Part shown: in pieces, positions 26,387-33,724 of the stretch
Position numbering within the stretch: the first letter of the stretch is position 1
How the letters are laid out: every line of letters starts with the position of its first letter
Assembly (NCBI GenBank): GCA_965194535.1
Contig: OZ239145.1
Location: 1,798,001 to 1,862,000 of the forward strand
DNA: 64,000 nt
Reading direction: 5' to 3'
DNA from: Verrucolacustris abundans
GTDB taxonomy: Bacteria > Verrucomicrobiota > Verrucomicrobiia > Methylacidiphilales > Verrucolacustridaceae
The notes under the pieces: model-generated
What the model was told of the DNA's origin: nothing
Database searches by the model: none
What the model saw: only the letters and a program-made list of their open reading frames with translations
Made by a program: the position numbers and the translations under genes

Positions 26387-26414
26387 AACATACCCCCCCC
26401 ATACATTCGGTCAA
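26387..26414 (-). promoter_or_regulatory. Predicted promoter of porin 2 with a G8 tract in the spacer
   Basis: On the minus strand TTGACC (26409-26414), a 16-base spacer, and TATGTT (26387-26392). Eight consecutive Gs (26393-26400) fill the half of the spacer next to the -10 element, so slippage would change the -35/-10 distance. Confidence 0.5.
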
Positions 26415-26493
26415 CAAATATTTTTTGAACGTTTTAATAACTTACCTGTCTATCCCCATTGCATTACGAATGTCTCTGAGGGTGTTCGTCAAG

Positions 26494-26523
26494 AAACGCA
26501 GGCCGCCAAAGCCTGCGTTTTTT
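26494..26523 (+). terminator. Hairpin with T tract, terminator in either direction
   Basis: AAACGCAGGC and GCCTGCGTTT form a 10-bp stem with a 7-base loop. The T tract is better on the plus strand (TTTTTT). On the minus strand it could end the gene at 26634. Confidence 0.75.
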
Positions 26524-26633
26524 GTTTAAATACCTAATTGATATAGGTTTAGATATTTTCATATCCCTCTAAATTCATTGTTTTTTGCGGATTTATTAGC
26601 TGCATAACCCTAATAGCCATGAATTTACGTCTA

Positions 26634-27974
26634 TTATCGGATGGGCTGAACTTCTATCCAAAAGCTAAATTGCCCCACCTTCACCCCTCTCCACTCTAAT
26701 TTACTCTTTATCCTACCTCTCCAGACCTCTTCCTTCTCCTGCCACTCGAGAAGAATCCTGGGCCCCTCCTCCTCCCCACCCCCTTTTTGTCCCTTGTGAA
26801 GTAGAACAAGGAATCCCTCCATCGAGAACAGGGAGAACCGTCCCTCCGATATCTCCGCCAGCAACGCACTGACCGATGGCACCGCCTTCCTCAAATAGGG
26901 AGCCACATCCGCAATCAACATCTTCCCCTCCTTATCGTCACCACCCTCCAACAAACCTTCCACCAGTTCCACCCCCGCCGAGGCCACACCCGTTAACCCA
27001 CCCAGCTCCAACCGTCCAGGAGACATGGAGAAAGAAAGCGTCAGCGGCAGGGTGTGGCGATCCGACTTCAACTTCGGGGCCACCGCCAGAAAAAGCTCCG
27101 CCTCATCCCACGTCAGGACCTGAGCCGAATCCGCCACCTTCGTCTCATACCGGAATCTCCCAATTCCACTCGCTGCCTCGCACCCGAACCACTTCATTCT
27201 TCGAAAATATTCGCCCGACTTCACCTCACTCAACCCCGCATCCGGTCGACTCATCCAACCTTCTTTTCTCCCACGGACCGATCCCTTCCGCACCCCGATC
27301 TCTACGTCCTCGATAACAATCTCAGGTTGCGACACCCTCACGCTGAAGCCACCCGTCTGATTCGTTGGTTCGCCCAGATCCTCTGCCTCCAACTCGACTG
27401 CAAACACCTCTTTCCCCTTCCTCTTTAACTCCACGACAATACGGTCCCCGTGCGATAGCTCCCTCTCCACCGCCCCGAAAAATCGGGCCTCCTCATCATC
27501 ATCCACACCACCTCGCACAAACCTCAGGATAGCCGCCACCAACCCGAACGCGGGTGCGACTGGCCCGAGTAGCAAACCCCATACCGTTCCAGAACCAGGG
27601 ATTGCTGCAGAGAGTGCCTCTGTCACCCCAGCCGCTTTATCAAGTGCACGACGCGACTCCTCGTCCGACTCTGTCACTCCGACCGAGATTCCAACACTTC
27701 CAGGGTTACGTCCAAGATAAGCAACTCGCCGCAAATATTTCTCATTCACAGGACCTGCTCCGCTAAAGGGGATCACGGTGGACTGGCCCGACAATGTTAG
27801 TTCGACCACGCCTTCCCGATTCGGTCCAAGATCGCGGGAGATGAAGGTGCGGGGATCGACACGGATCTCCTTGATGAAAATGGCTAAAAGATTTTTTTCG
27901 GGTATCGGTGCGCCTTTTCCCTTCACAACACACAGCGTGGCCCCCGCACGGAAGAGGATTCGATCCAGAGCCAT
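26634..27974 (-). CDS. Protein of unknown function, cytoplasmic, 446 residues
   Basis: I do not recognise this protein. There is no signal peptide. The first half contains a beta-rich N-terminus (MALDRILFRAGATLCVVKGKG), a Gly-rich hydrophobic stretch (AAIPGSGTVWGLLLGPVAPAFGLVAAILRFV, about residues 125-155) that could be one membrane segment or a buried helix, and an acidic turn (GGVDDDEEARFF). The second half is rich in charged beta-strands and ends in WRGRIKSKLEWRGVKVGQF. It is a single gene with start ATG 27974, flanked by the porin cluster and a repeat region. The product looks intact and coding (C-poor, G-rich on its sense strand like its neighbours). Confidence 0.6.
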   Translation of the reverse strand: MALDRILFRAGATLCVVKGKGAPIPEKNLLAIFIKEIRVDPRTFISRDLGPNREGVVELTLSGQSTVIPFSGAGPVNEKYLRRVAYLGRNPGSVGISVGVTESDEESRRALDKAAGVTEALSAAIPGSGTVWGLLLGPVAPAFGLVAAILRFVRGGVDDDEEARFFGAVERELSHGDRIVVELKRKGKEVFAVELEAEDLGEPTNQTGGFSVRVSQPEIVIEDVEIGVRKGSVRGRKEGWMSRPDAGLSEVKSGEYFRRMKWFGCEAASGIGRFRYETKVADSAQVLTWDEAELFLAVAPKLKSDRHTLPLTLSFSMSPGRLELGGLTGVASAGVELVEGLLEGGDDKEGKMLIADVAPYLRKAVPSVSALLAEISEGRFSLFSMEGFLVLLHKGQKGGGEEEGPRILLEWQEKEEVWRGRIKSKLEWRGVKVGQFSFWIEVQPIR

Positions 27975-28078
27975 CTGCTTATGTTTCTCTTATCCCCTAA
28001 AAAATCAATTTTGTTTTGAGTGGGTTGGTCTCACGGTCCGCAGCTGAATCGATTCAAGGTTTAATCTTTAAGGCTAAG

Positions 28079-28319
28079 GTAGGGCGGGCTTTCTCTAGCC
28101 CGCCTAACGGATGGTTGAATATTCAAAATTCGGAGAGGCGCCGAAGGGAATTTGCCCCTAAAACCTGCCCCCGCCCATTGGTCCCCTTAAACCTCCCCCG
28201 ACCTTTGCGGTTTGCCCTCCGGGAGCGGTGGCTTGGGTGCTTTCGCACCCGCGCAATCAGGTTTTTCATTCCATGATAGATTCGACGTCTGCTTACGCAG
28301 GGTAATTCATCGCCCTACC
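28079..28319. repeat. Palindrome-bounded repeat region of 241 bp
   Basis: Begins GGTAGGGCG, followed by hairpin GGCGGGCT..AGCCCGCC, and ends CGCCCTACC, the inverse of the start. A small hairpin (CTGC..GCAG) lies near the right end. The arms match those of the shorter two-hairpin elements. Confidence 0.55.
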
Positions 28320-28336
28320 AATTTTTCTCATCCCAC

Positions 28337-28374
28337 AAAAAACAAAGGGCGAATCCCGAAGGATCCGCCCTTTG
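28337..28374 (-). terminator. Intrinsic terminator of the PEP-CTERM gene
   Basis: On the minus strand CAAAGGGCGG and CGCCCTTTG form the stem (with an inner ATCC..GGAT extension), followed by TTTTTT. Confidence 0.85.
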
Positions 28375-28400
28375 CCAACAAGAAAGGTTACCGAACTAAC

Positions 28401-29180
28401 TTAGCTTTTCCGACGAACACGCAAGGCCACCAAACCAGCCACACCGAGGGCCAAGAGAGAGGCCGAAGAGGGCTCGGGGATAACAGTTTGAGCAATCGCT
28501 ACAGAGCTAATCAGATCAGACCCCGTCGCGTAATCGGTATAATTAGCAAGCAACAGCTCGCTGGCAACTCCCGACCCAGTTGACAAGAGTTGAGCAGTGC
28601 CAATTGTGACTCCTGAAGCGTTGTTTGCAGGAACAATCCATGTCGAGTCTGTTACTATAGCAATCTCACTTCCAGTCCCATAGAACGCAAATAGTGGCGC
28701 TCCAAGTCCCCCACCATAATTTGCATACGTAACATCCATTGTTCCACTAGCCCCAGCATAGGAACCTGAAACACCATTTACAGATCGGGTTGCAGATGTA
28801 GTAAAAGCAACCTGCCCAGCAATTCCTGCTGTTTGAGTTATTGAATTTGCTGATGATGCGAAGTTATAAAAGTTAGCTGAACTTGTTAGCCAGTTGAATG
28901 TACTAGTGTAAAGGGTTGCTGCCTTTGCACTGGCATCTGCAGAGCTTGTTCCGCTTACCCCAGCCTTGTACGTACCAATTATACCATTTAAATCAGATAC
29001 ACTTTTGAATGTCCCAATGTAAAGCTGGGTATTGGCAGCTACAGAGCTAAGTGATGATGTCACAAATATTGGAGCCGAACTTAGTCCTGTCGCACTGATT
29101 GTTACCGTACCAGCTTCAGCACTTAAAACTGATAATAGTGAGAATAAAAAAGCAAGTTGGGGTATTTTTTGTGTTTTCAT
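28401..29180 (-). CDS. Secreted protein with PEP-CTERM sorting signal
   Basis: 259 residues: signal peptide MKTQKIPQLAFLFSLLSVLSAEA, a Ser/Thr/Ala-rich beta-sheet body, and a C-terminal sorting signal VIPEPSSASLLALG followed by a hydrophobic segment and RVRRKS. Proteins of this type are handled by an exosortase (not in the window) and reach the outer surface or biofilm matrix. The body is unrelated to any family I recognise. It is 36 bp downstream of the TIGR02597-type gene on the same strand and probably in the same transcript. The start at ATG 29180 lacks a strong ribosome site. Confidence 0.85.
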   Translation of the reverse strand: MKTQKIPQLAFLFSLLSVLSAEAGTVTISATGLSSAPIFVTSSLSSVAANTQLYIGTFKSVSDLNGIIGTYKAGVSGTSSADASAKAATLYTSTFNWLTSSANFYNFASSANSITQTAGIAGQVAFTTSATRSVNGVSGSYAGASGTMDVTYANYGGGLGAPLFAFYGTGSEIAIVTDSTWIVPANNASGVTIGTAQLLSTGSGVASELLLANYTDYATGSDLISSVAIAQTVIPEPSSASLLALGVAGLVALRVRRKS

Positions 29181-29216
29181 TTTATTGGTTCTTTCTGTTT
29201 TTTTGTTATTTCTGGA

Positions 29217-30155
29217 TTAAGGGGTTGAAGTGTAAGGAGCGGGAGCCATCCAAGTTGAGTTTTGTGTTACCGTTACATTAACAACGGTACCACCTGCGAG
29301 CGTTCCAACCGTTGGAGCTTCTGTAATAGGGTTGACAAAGCCATCAGACCCGACAGCTAAGGCTACTTCTTCTGATGCTAGTGAACCATCATTTCTCCAG
29401 AATTCAACTGTATCGCTGCCAGATGCCATATTAGCACCTAATCCACTGCTCACCAGAGACATGCTTCCCGAGCCTGGAGATGCCCTAGAGACAAGATTTA
29501 CAGCGCCAACAAATAGAGGCACTACGGTTGGGGTTGACTCGACAGTTTGAGCTATTGTGAATGTGCCAGAGGTGGCAGTTGTAAGCAGAAACCCTTGGCC
29601 AGGATAAATAACTGGGTTCATAGGCTGCTCAGTTACTGGGTCAAGCCATCCGGAAGGTGAATCATTTTGTGCACGCAACGCAACAGTGGACGTTCCGTTA
29701 TCATTAAACAGAGTGAATGTATCAGAACCATCCGATAATCCAGTGCTTGTTGCAAAGACATCGGCTAGACGAACGTGTGGGCGAACTAGAAACTTAGGAG
29801 TCGTACCAGCTGTGGCTAAACTGCCATCAATAACAATTGAGGTTGATGTACTCGAGATAACATCGAATACGTATCCAGTTAAGGGCCCATCGAGTATTTT
29901 GACGTAATGTGTGGGAGATCCATCAACCAGACCATAATTACCAAACGTTGCGCTACTGACTATTAGAGAACTCGCTGTTTTCGATGAGGCCACACCCTGA
30001 AACAAGTCAGGTTTGACAAAAGTTACCGCGTGAACGGTATTGCCTGCGCTGAAATTTTGAACTTCATAGCCGACGACTGGGGATGTGACAGATTGAGCGT
30101 TCCCCGCGATAACAGCGGCTACAAGGATTGCGAGAGTGACATTGAGTTTTTTCAT
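29217..30155 (-). CDS. Secreted TIGR02597-type protein
   Basis: 312 residues with signal peptide MKKLNVTLAILVAAVIAGNAQS and a body SPVVGYEVQNFSAGNT, GSPTHYVKILDGPLTGYVFD, PHVRLADVFATSTGLSDGSD, WLDPVTEQPMNPVIYPGQGF. This pattern matches what I remember of the TIGR02597 family, found mostly in Verrucomicrobiota and often in many copies per genome, with unknown function. The mature protein has two similar halves of beta-rich sequence. ATG 30155 is chosen with AAGGAG 9 bases upstream (ATG 30161 would have only 3-4). The likely promoter is at 30181-30209. Confidence 0.72.
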   Translation of the reverse strand: MKKLNVTLAILVAAVIAGNAQSVTSPVVGYEVQNFSAGNTVHAVTFVKPDLFQGVASSKTASSLIVSSATFGNYGLVDGSPTHYVKILDGPLTGYVFDVISSTSTSIVIDGSLATAGTTPKFLVRPHVRLADVFATSTGLSDGSDTFTLFNDNGTSTVALRAQNDSPSGWLDPVTEQPMNPVIYPGQGFLLTTATSGTFTIAQTVESTPTVVPLFVGAVNLVSRASPGSGSMSLVSSGLGANMASGSDTVEFWRNDGSLASEEVALAVGSDGFVNPITEAPTVGTLAGGTVVNVTVTQNSTWMAPAPYTSTP

Positions 30156-30180
30156 ATTCATAATCTCCTTCACTTCAGAC

Positions 30181-30209
30181 AATGTAATCCACGTTTTGTT
30201 CAAAATCAA
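30181..30209 (-). promoter_or_regulatory. Predicted promoter of the TIGR02597-PEP-CTERM pair
   Basis: On the minus strand TTGATT (30204-30209), a 17-base spacer, and TACATT (30181-30186). The transcript would start about 20 bases before the start codon. Confidence 0.55.
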
Positions 30210-30410
30210 GGGGGAATTTTTGTTTGTCACCAAATTGTCATAATTGGTTTTGCGATATCTAGATTTGTCTTAATACACTGTTCTACAGCATTTTACATAA
30301 TCAAAAATTGGCTTAAGATGGATTTGCGTGAGTTGTGGCATAAACAAATTTTTGTTTTTATCACGAAAGGGCGATTTTCTCACGCAAAGGACGCAAAGGA
30401 TTTCAGAGTT

Positions 30411-30499
30411 GGTAGGGCTGGGTCTATGACCCGGCCGCAGTTGTGAATTGTGAATCAAAAACCATCAACGGCGGCCGCCTACGTAGAGGCGGCCCTACC
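30411..30499. repeat. Palindromic two-hairpin repeat, family D
   Basis: 89 bp with outer arms GGTAGGGC/GGCCCTACC, hairpin 1 CTGGGTCTATGACCCGG and hairpin 2 GGCCGCCT..AGGCGGCC. It has the same layout as families A and B, with different hairpin sequences and a longer middle. Confidence 0.8.
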
Positions 30500-30505
30500 T
30501 AAGCT

Positions 30506-31387
30506 GTGTATAAAAAAATTCTACTTCCGCTAGGAGCCTGTTTCACGCCACACTCCGTTGTGCCCTCCCGTCGTCCCCCAAAAAAATCCCCCCGCTCCTC
30601 TCCCGTCCCTCGTAGCCCGACCGAAAATCTTTCCCACCGACAAGAGTCCGATTCTTTCTCCCCTGCCCACTCGCACAAAACACGCCGTCTCCTCCTCAAA
30701 CTTTCCGGCGAAACTTTGGGCGACTCCTCCAACCACCTCTCTCACCCCATCATCCAACGCCTGGCCCACCAGATCAAAGGCATCCTCTCTCCCTCTCTCC
30801 AACTCGGTATCGTGATCGGAGGCGGCAATATTTGGCGAGGCGCCCCCGCGGCCGACGAAGGTCAGATGGACCGCAACACGGCCGACTACATGGGAATGCT
30901 GGCCACCGTGATCAACTCACTCGCCCTCCAAGACGCCCTCGAACATGCAGGAGTCGAGACTCGAGTCCTCACCGCCATTGAAATGAAGAATGTGGCCGAA
31001 CCGTTTATTCGTCGTCGTGCCCTGCGTCACCTGGAGAAAGGAAGAGTCGTTATCTTTGCCGCCGGCACGGGACATCCCTTCTTCTCTACCGATACAACAG
31101 CCGCCCTTCGAGCTAGCGAAATCGGTGCGGACGCCCTCCTCAAAGCCACCAAGGTGGACGGCATCTACGATTCGGATCCCCGGATTAACCCTCGCGCCCA
31201 ACGATTCCAAACTATCACGTACGGGGACGCACTACGTCGTCGATTGCAAATCATGGATTCGACCGCATTTTCCCTCTGCATGGATAATAAGATCCCGATC
31301 GTGGTGTTTGATGTGTTTCGAGAGGGAAATTTGAGAGCCGCGGCCGAAGGCCGGCCCGTCGGGACAAGGGTGATTGCTGGGGAGTAG
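30506..31387 (+). CDS. pyrH: UMP kinase
   Basis: Phosphorylates UMP to UDP in the cytoplasm. The amino-acid kinase core starts at RRLLLKLSGETLG and carries VIGGGNIWRG, DRNTADYMGMLATVINSLAL and FAAGTGHPFFSTDTTAALRA, ending TRVIAGE. At 293 residues from GTG 30506 it has about 58 residues before the core, a Pro/Ser/Arg-rich stretch with no recognised fold. GTG 30560 would shorten it, and no better start is visible. The gene stands alone, without the usual tsf and frr neighbours. Core identification is sure; the start is not. Confidence 0.9.
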   Translation: MYKKILLPLGACFTPHSVVPSRRPPKKSPRSSPVPRSPTENLSHRQESDSFSPAHSHKTRRLLLKLSGETLGDSSNHLSHPIIQRLAHQIKGILSPSLQLGIVIGGGNIWRGAPAADEGQMDRNTADYMGMLATVINSLALQDALEHAGVETRVLTAIEMKNVAEPFIRRRALRHLEKGRVVIFAAGTGHPFFSTDTTAALRASEIGADALLKATKVDGIYDSDPRINPRAQRFQTITYGDALRRRLQIMDSTAFSLCMDNKIPIVVFDVFREGNLRAAAEGRPVGTRVIAGE

Positions 31388-31393
31388 TACATT

Positions 31394-31420
31394 GGGGGTT
31401 AAGGGATTAAGGGGTTAAGG
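31394..31420. repeat. G-rich repeat related to the one at 6391-6430
   Basis: GGGGGTTAAGGGATTAAGGG and the following GGTTAAGG iterate a GGGGTTAA unit in the opposite orientation to the earlier copy. Confidence 0.6.
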
Positions 31421-31480
31421 TTTAGTGGGGTGAGCGGGGACGGATATTGACGAGGGTGTTGTTGGGATTACTTTTTATTC

Positions 31481-31669
31481 ATGAGCGTATCGGAGATGGA
31501 AAAGGCACTGGCGACGATGCCTGCCCGTGAGAAAAGAGAAGTCGCAGAGTGGCTTTTAGGTCAAATTGAGGATCAGATTCCAAAAGACTTTTTCGTAGGC
31601 CTGCAACAGGTACGTGAAGGGCGGACGATCCTGATGGAGGAAGCCCTGCAGAAGACGCCCCCTGCTTGA
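31481..31669 (+). CDS. Probable antitoxin of a type II toxin-antitoxin pair
   Basis: 62 residues, MSVSEMEKALATMPAREKREVAEWLLGQIED and so on: an amphipathic, acidic helical protein like the small antitoxins annotated as addiction-module components that precede RelE/ParE toxins. It overlaps the next gene by 4 bases. It would bind and block the toxin and repress the operon. Identification rests on size, position and general resemblance. Confidence 0.6.
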   Translation: MSVSEMEKALATMPAREKREVAEWLLGQIEDQIPKDFFVGLQQVREGRTILMEEALQKTPPA

Positions 31670-31938
31670 AACGGCTTTTCTTTGCGACCGATTTATTCTG
31701 GAAAAAGTTTTACGCACTTACCCCATCGCAAAAAGATTCCGTTCGCAGAGCTTGGGGAAAATTTAAGCTCGACCCATTTGATCCATCCCTGGGCACTCAC
31801 AAGATTCGGATTCTTTCTGCGCGGGCCGGGGAATCAGTCTACTCTGTGGTGATCGAAAAAGATCTTCGGATCCTATTTCTCATGGATGGAGATAAAATAA
31901 CGTCTTTTGAAATTGGAACGCATGAAGTGTATCGGTGA
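31666..31938 (+). CDS. RelE/ParE-family toxin
   Basis: 90 residues with the RelE/ParE-type order of elements: an N-terminal strand, an alpha-helical part (KKFYALTPSQKDSVRRAWGKF), a PFDPSLGTHKI turn, and C-terminal strands with VYSVVIEKDLRILFLMDGDKITSFEIGTHEVY. Such toxins cut mRNA on the ribosome or poison gyrase. The start is TTG 31666, overlapping the antitoxin stop (TTGA). The pair stands between pyrH and gatC. Confidence 0.72.
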   Translation: MKRLFFATDLFWKKFYALTPSQKDSVRRAWGKFKLDPFDPSLGTHKIRILSARAGESVYSVVIEKDLRILFLMDGDKITSFEIGTHEVYR

Positions 31939-32006
31939 TTGAAGTTTGGCAGGACCGCTCTTTCTTTCTTCCGAATCGCTTTCTTTCTTCCTACTCTTTG
32001 GGGCAT

Positions 32007-32288
32007 ATGTCCGCTCCGAAGCTGAATGTTGCCGATGTGGCTGGGTTAGCCCGCTTATCCCTGACTCCCGACGAGACAACCAAGTTCACCGCTCAACTGA
32101 GTCAGATCCTCGCTCACATGGAAACTTTGGGTCAAATTCCCACAGGCGATGTTCCTGAAGTGGTTCCCCCCGCCCAACCCGTTCTTCGCACAGACATCCC
32201 CACACCCAGCCTCTCGGTCGAAGCCGCGCTCGCCAACGCTCCCGCCCAAAGTAACGATCTTATCCTCGTACCCAAAATCGTCGAATGA
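32007..32288 (+). CDS. gatC: Glutamyl/aspartyl-tRNA amidotransferase subunit C
   Basis: 93 residues (MSAPKLNVADVAGLARLSLTPDE..) with the standard GatC sequence and the helical Q..ILAHMETLGQIPTGDVP core. It stabilises the GatA-GatB complex that turns Glu-tRNA(Gln) or Asp-tRNA(Asn) into the amide. ATG 32007 gives the normal N-terminus. Its stop overlaps the start of gatA (ATGA). Confidence 0.92.
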   Translation: MSAPKLNVADVAGLARLSLTPDETTKFTAQLSQILAHMETLGQIPTGDVPEVVPPAQPVLRTDIPTPSLSVEAALANAPAQSNDLILVPKIVE

Positions 32289-33724
32289 GCCTTGCCCACG
32301 AAACTCTCGCCTCGCTGCGACGTCGTCTCTCCTCAAAAGAGATTCACTCCCGCGATATTGTAAAAGATCTCCTTACCGAAATCGGAGCCAGGGAAAAAAC
32401 CGTCCACGCCTTCACCCACATCGACGAAAAGGCTGCCCTTGCCGCTGCCGAAAAAGCTGATTCCTCTCTGCCACTGGGCGGAATCCCAATTGCCCTCAAA
32501 GACAACCTCAATGCCTTGGGCGATCCCTGCACCTGCTCCTCGAAAATCTTGGAAGGCTACCGAGCCCCATACGATGCCACCGCCGTAGCCCGACTCCGCC
32601 ACGCGGGTGCCATCTTCCTCGGACGAACCAATATGGACGAGTTTGCCATGGGTTCCTCTACAGAAAATTCTGCGCTCGGGGTCACACGAAATCCGTGGGA
32701 CCCAACTCGCATTCCTGGAGGCTCCTCGGGTGGTTCCGCCGCAGCTGTCGCGGGACGCCTCGCAATTGCCGCTCTCGGATCCGACACCGGCGGCTCGATC
32801 CGTCAACCTGCAGCACTCTGCGGTTGTGTCGGACTCAAACCCACCTACGGACGAATCTCCCGATACGGTCTGGTTGCTTTCGCGTCCTCTCTGGATCAGA
32901 TCGGTCCCCTCACCCGCACGGTGGAGGATTCGGCGATTCTCCTCTCCTCACTGGCAGGACACGACCCGCGCGACAACACGACCGACCTTCGCAAACCAGA
33001 AACTTTCCTCTCCAAACCCGAGGGATCGGTCAAAGGCCTGCGCGTCGGCTTGCCCAAGGAGTACTTTCTTCCCGGAATGAATGCGGAGACCGAAGCCGCA
33101 ATCCGAAGTGCTTCCCAATGGTTTGAAAAGAATGGGGCCACACTAGTCGAGGTGTCCCTTCCCCACACTCCTGCGGCGATTGCGGTATACTATATTCTCG
33201 CGACGGCGGAGGCCTCGGCCAATCTCGCCCGCTTTGACGGAGTCCGTTACGGTCGGCGGGCTGTGGATCCAAAGGATCTTCTGGATCTTTATCAGCGGAC
33301 GCGTTCGGAAGGATTTGGGCCGGAGGTGAAGCGCCGGATCATCCTCGGCACCTTCGTTCTCAGCCAAGGGTATGCGGACGCCTACTATCGGAAGGCACAG
33401 AAGGTGCGAGGCCTGTTGCGTCAGGATTTTGAATCGGCATTCACAAAGTGTGATCTGCTGCTGACCCCGACGAGTCCAGAACCCGCCTTCCCCCTAGGAG
33501 AACGTACGCAGGATCCGCTCAAAATGTATCTCGCAGACGTTTTCACCATTTCCACAAACCTGGCGGGTAACGGTGCGATTTCCCTGCCTTGCGGTTTCAC
33601 AAAATCGAATCTGCCGATCGGTCTGCAGCTGATCGGTCCCCGATTCGGCGAAGAAAAAATGCTGCAAGCGGCGCATGCATATGAGCAGGCACACGATTTC
33701 TGGAAACGGATGCCACCCGTATGA
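32285..33724 (+). CDS. gatA: Glutamyl/aspartyl-tRNA amidotransferase subunit A
   Basis: 479 residues of the amidase family. The catalytic set is visible: the Lys in IALKDNL, the cis-Ser in GGSSGGSAA, and the nucleophile Ser in DTGGSIRQPA. It frees ammonia from glutamine or asparagine for the GatB reaction. It overlaps gatC and gatB by ATGA at both ends, forming a gatCAB operon. Base composition changes within this gene, from C-rich at the start to G-rich at the end. Confidence 0.95.
   Translation: MSLAHETLASLRRRLSSKEIHSRDIVKDLLTEIGAREKTVHAFTHIDEKAALAAAEKADSSLPLGGIPIALKDNLNALGDPCTCSSKILEGYRAPYDATAVARLRHAGAIFLGRTNMDEFAMGSSTENSALGVTRNPWDPTRIPGGSSGGSAAAVAGRLAIAALGSDTGGSIRQPAALCGCVGLKPTYGRISRYGLVAFASSLDQIGPLTRTVEDSAILLSSLAGHDPRDNTTDLRKPETFLSKPEGSVKGLRVGLPKEYFLPGMNAETEAAIRSASQWFEKNGATLVEVSLPHTPAAIAVYYILATAEASANLARFDGVRYGRRAVDPKDLLDLYQRTRSEGFGPEVKRRIILGTFVLSQGYADAYYRKAQKVRGLLRQDFESAFTKCDLLLTPTSPEPAFPLGERTQDPLKMYLADVFTISTNLAGNGAISLPCGFTKSNLPIGLQLIGPRFGEEKMLQAAHAYEQAHDFWKRMPPV

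Larger units (their letters stand above)
26302..26633. other. 332-bp intergenic region upstream of porin 2
   Basis: Contains the untranslated leader and promoter of porin 2 and the hairpin at 26494-26523. No coding sequence is evident. Confidence 0.65.
27975..28400. other. 426-bp intergenic region, repeat-derived
   Basis: Holds a large bracketed repeat region (28079-28319) and the terminator of the PEP-CTERM gene. No gene is supported. Confidence 0.6.
30156..30505. other. 350-bp intergenic region upstream of pyrH
   Basis: Contains the promoter of the TIGR02597-type gene, a CGCAAAGGA tandem repeat near 30381-30400, and the palindromic element at 30411-30499. No gene. Confidence 0.65.
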
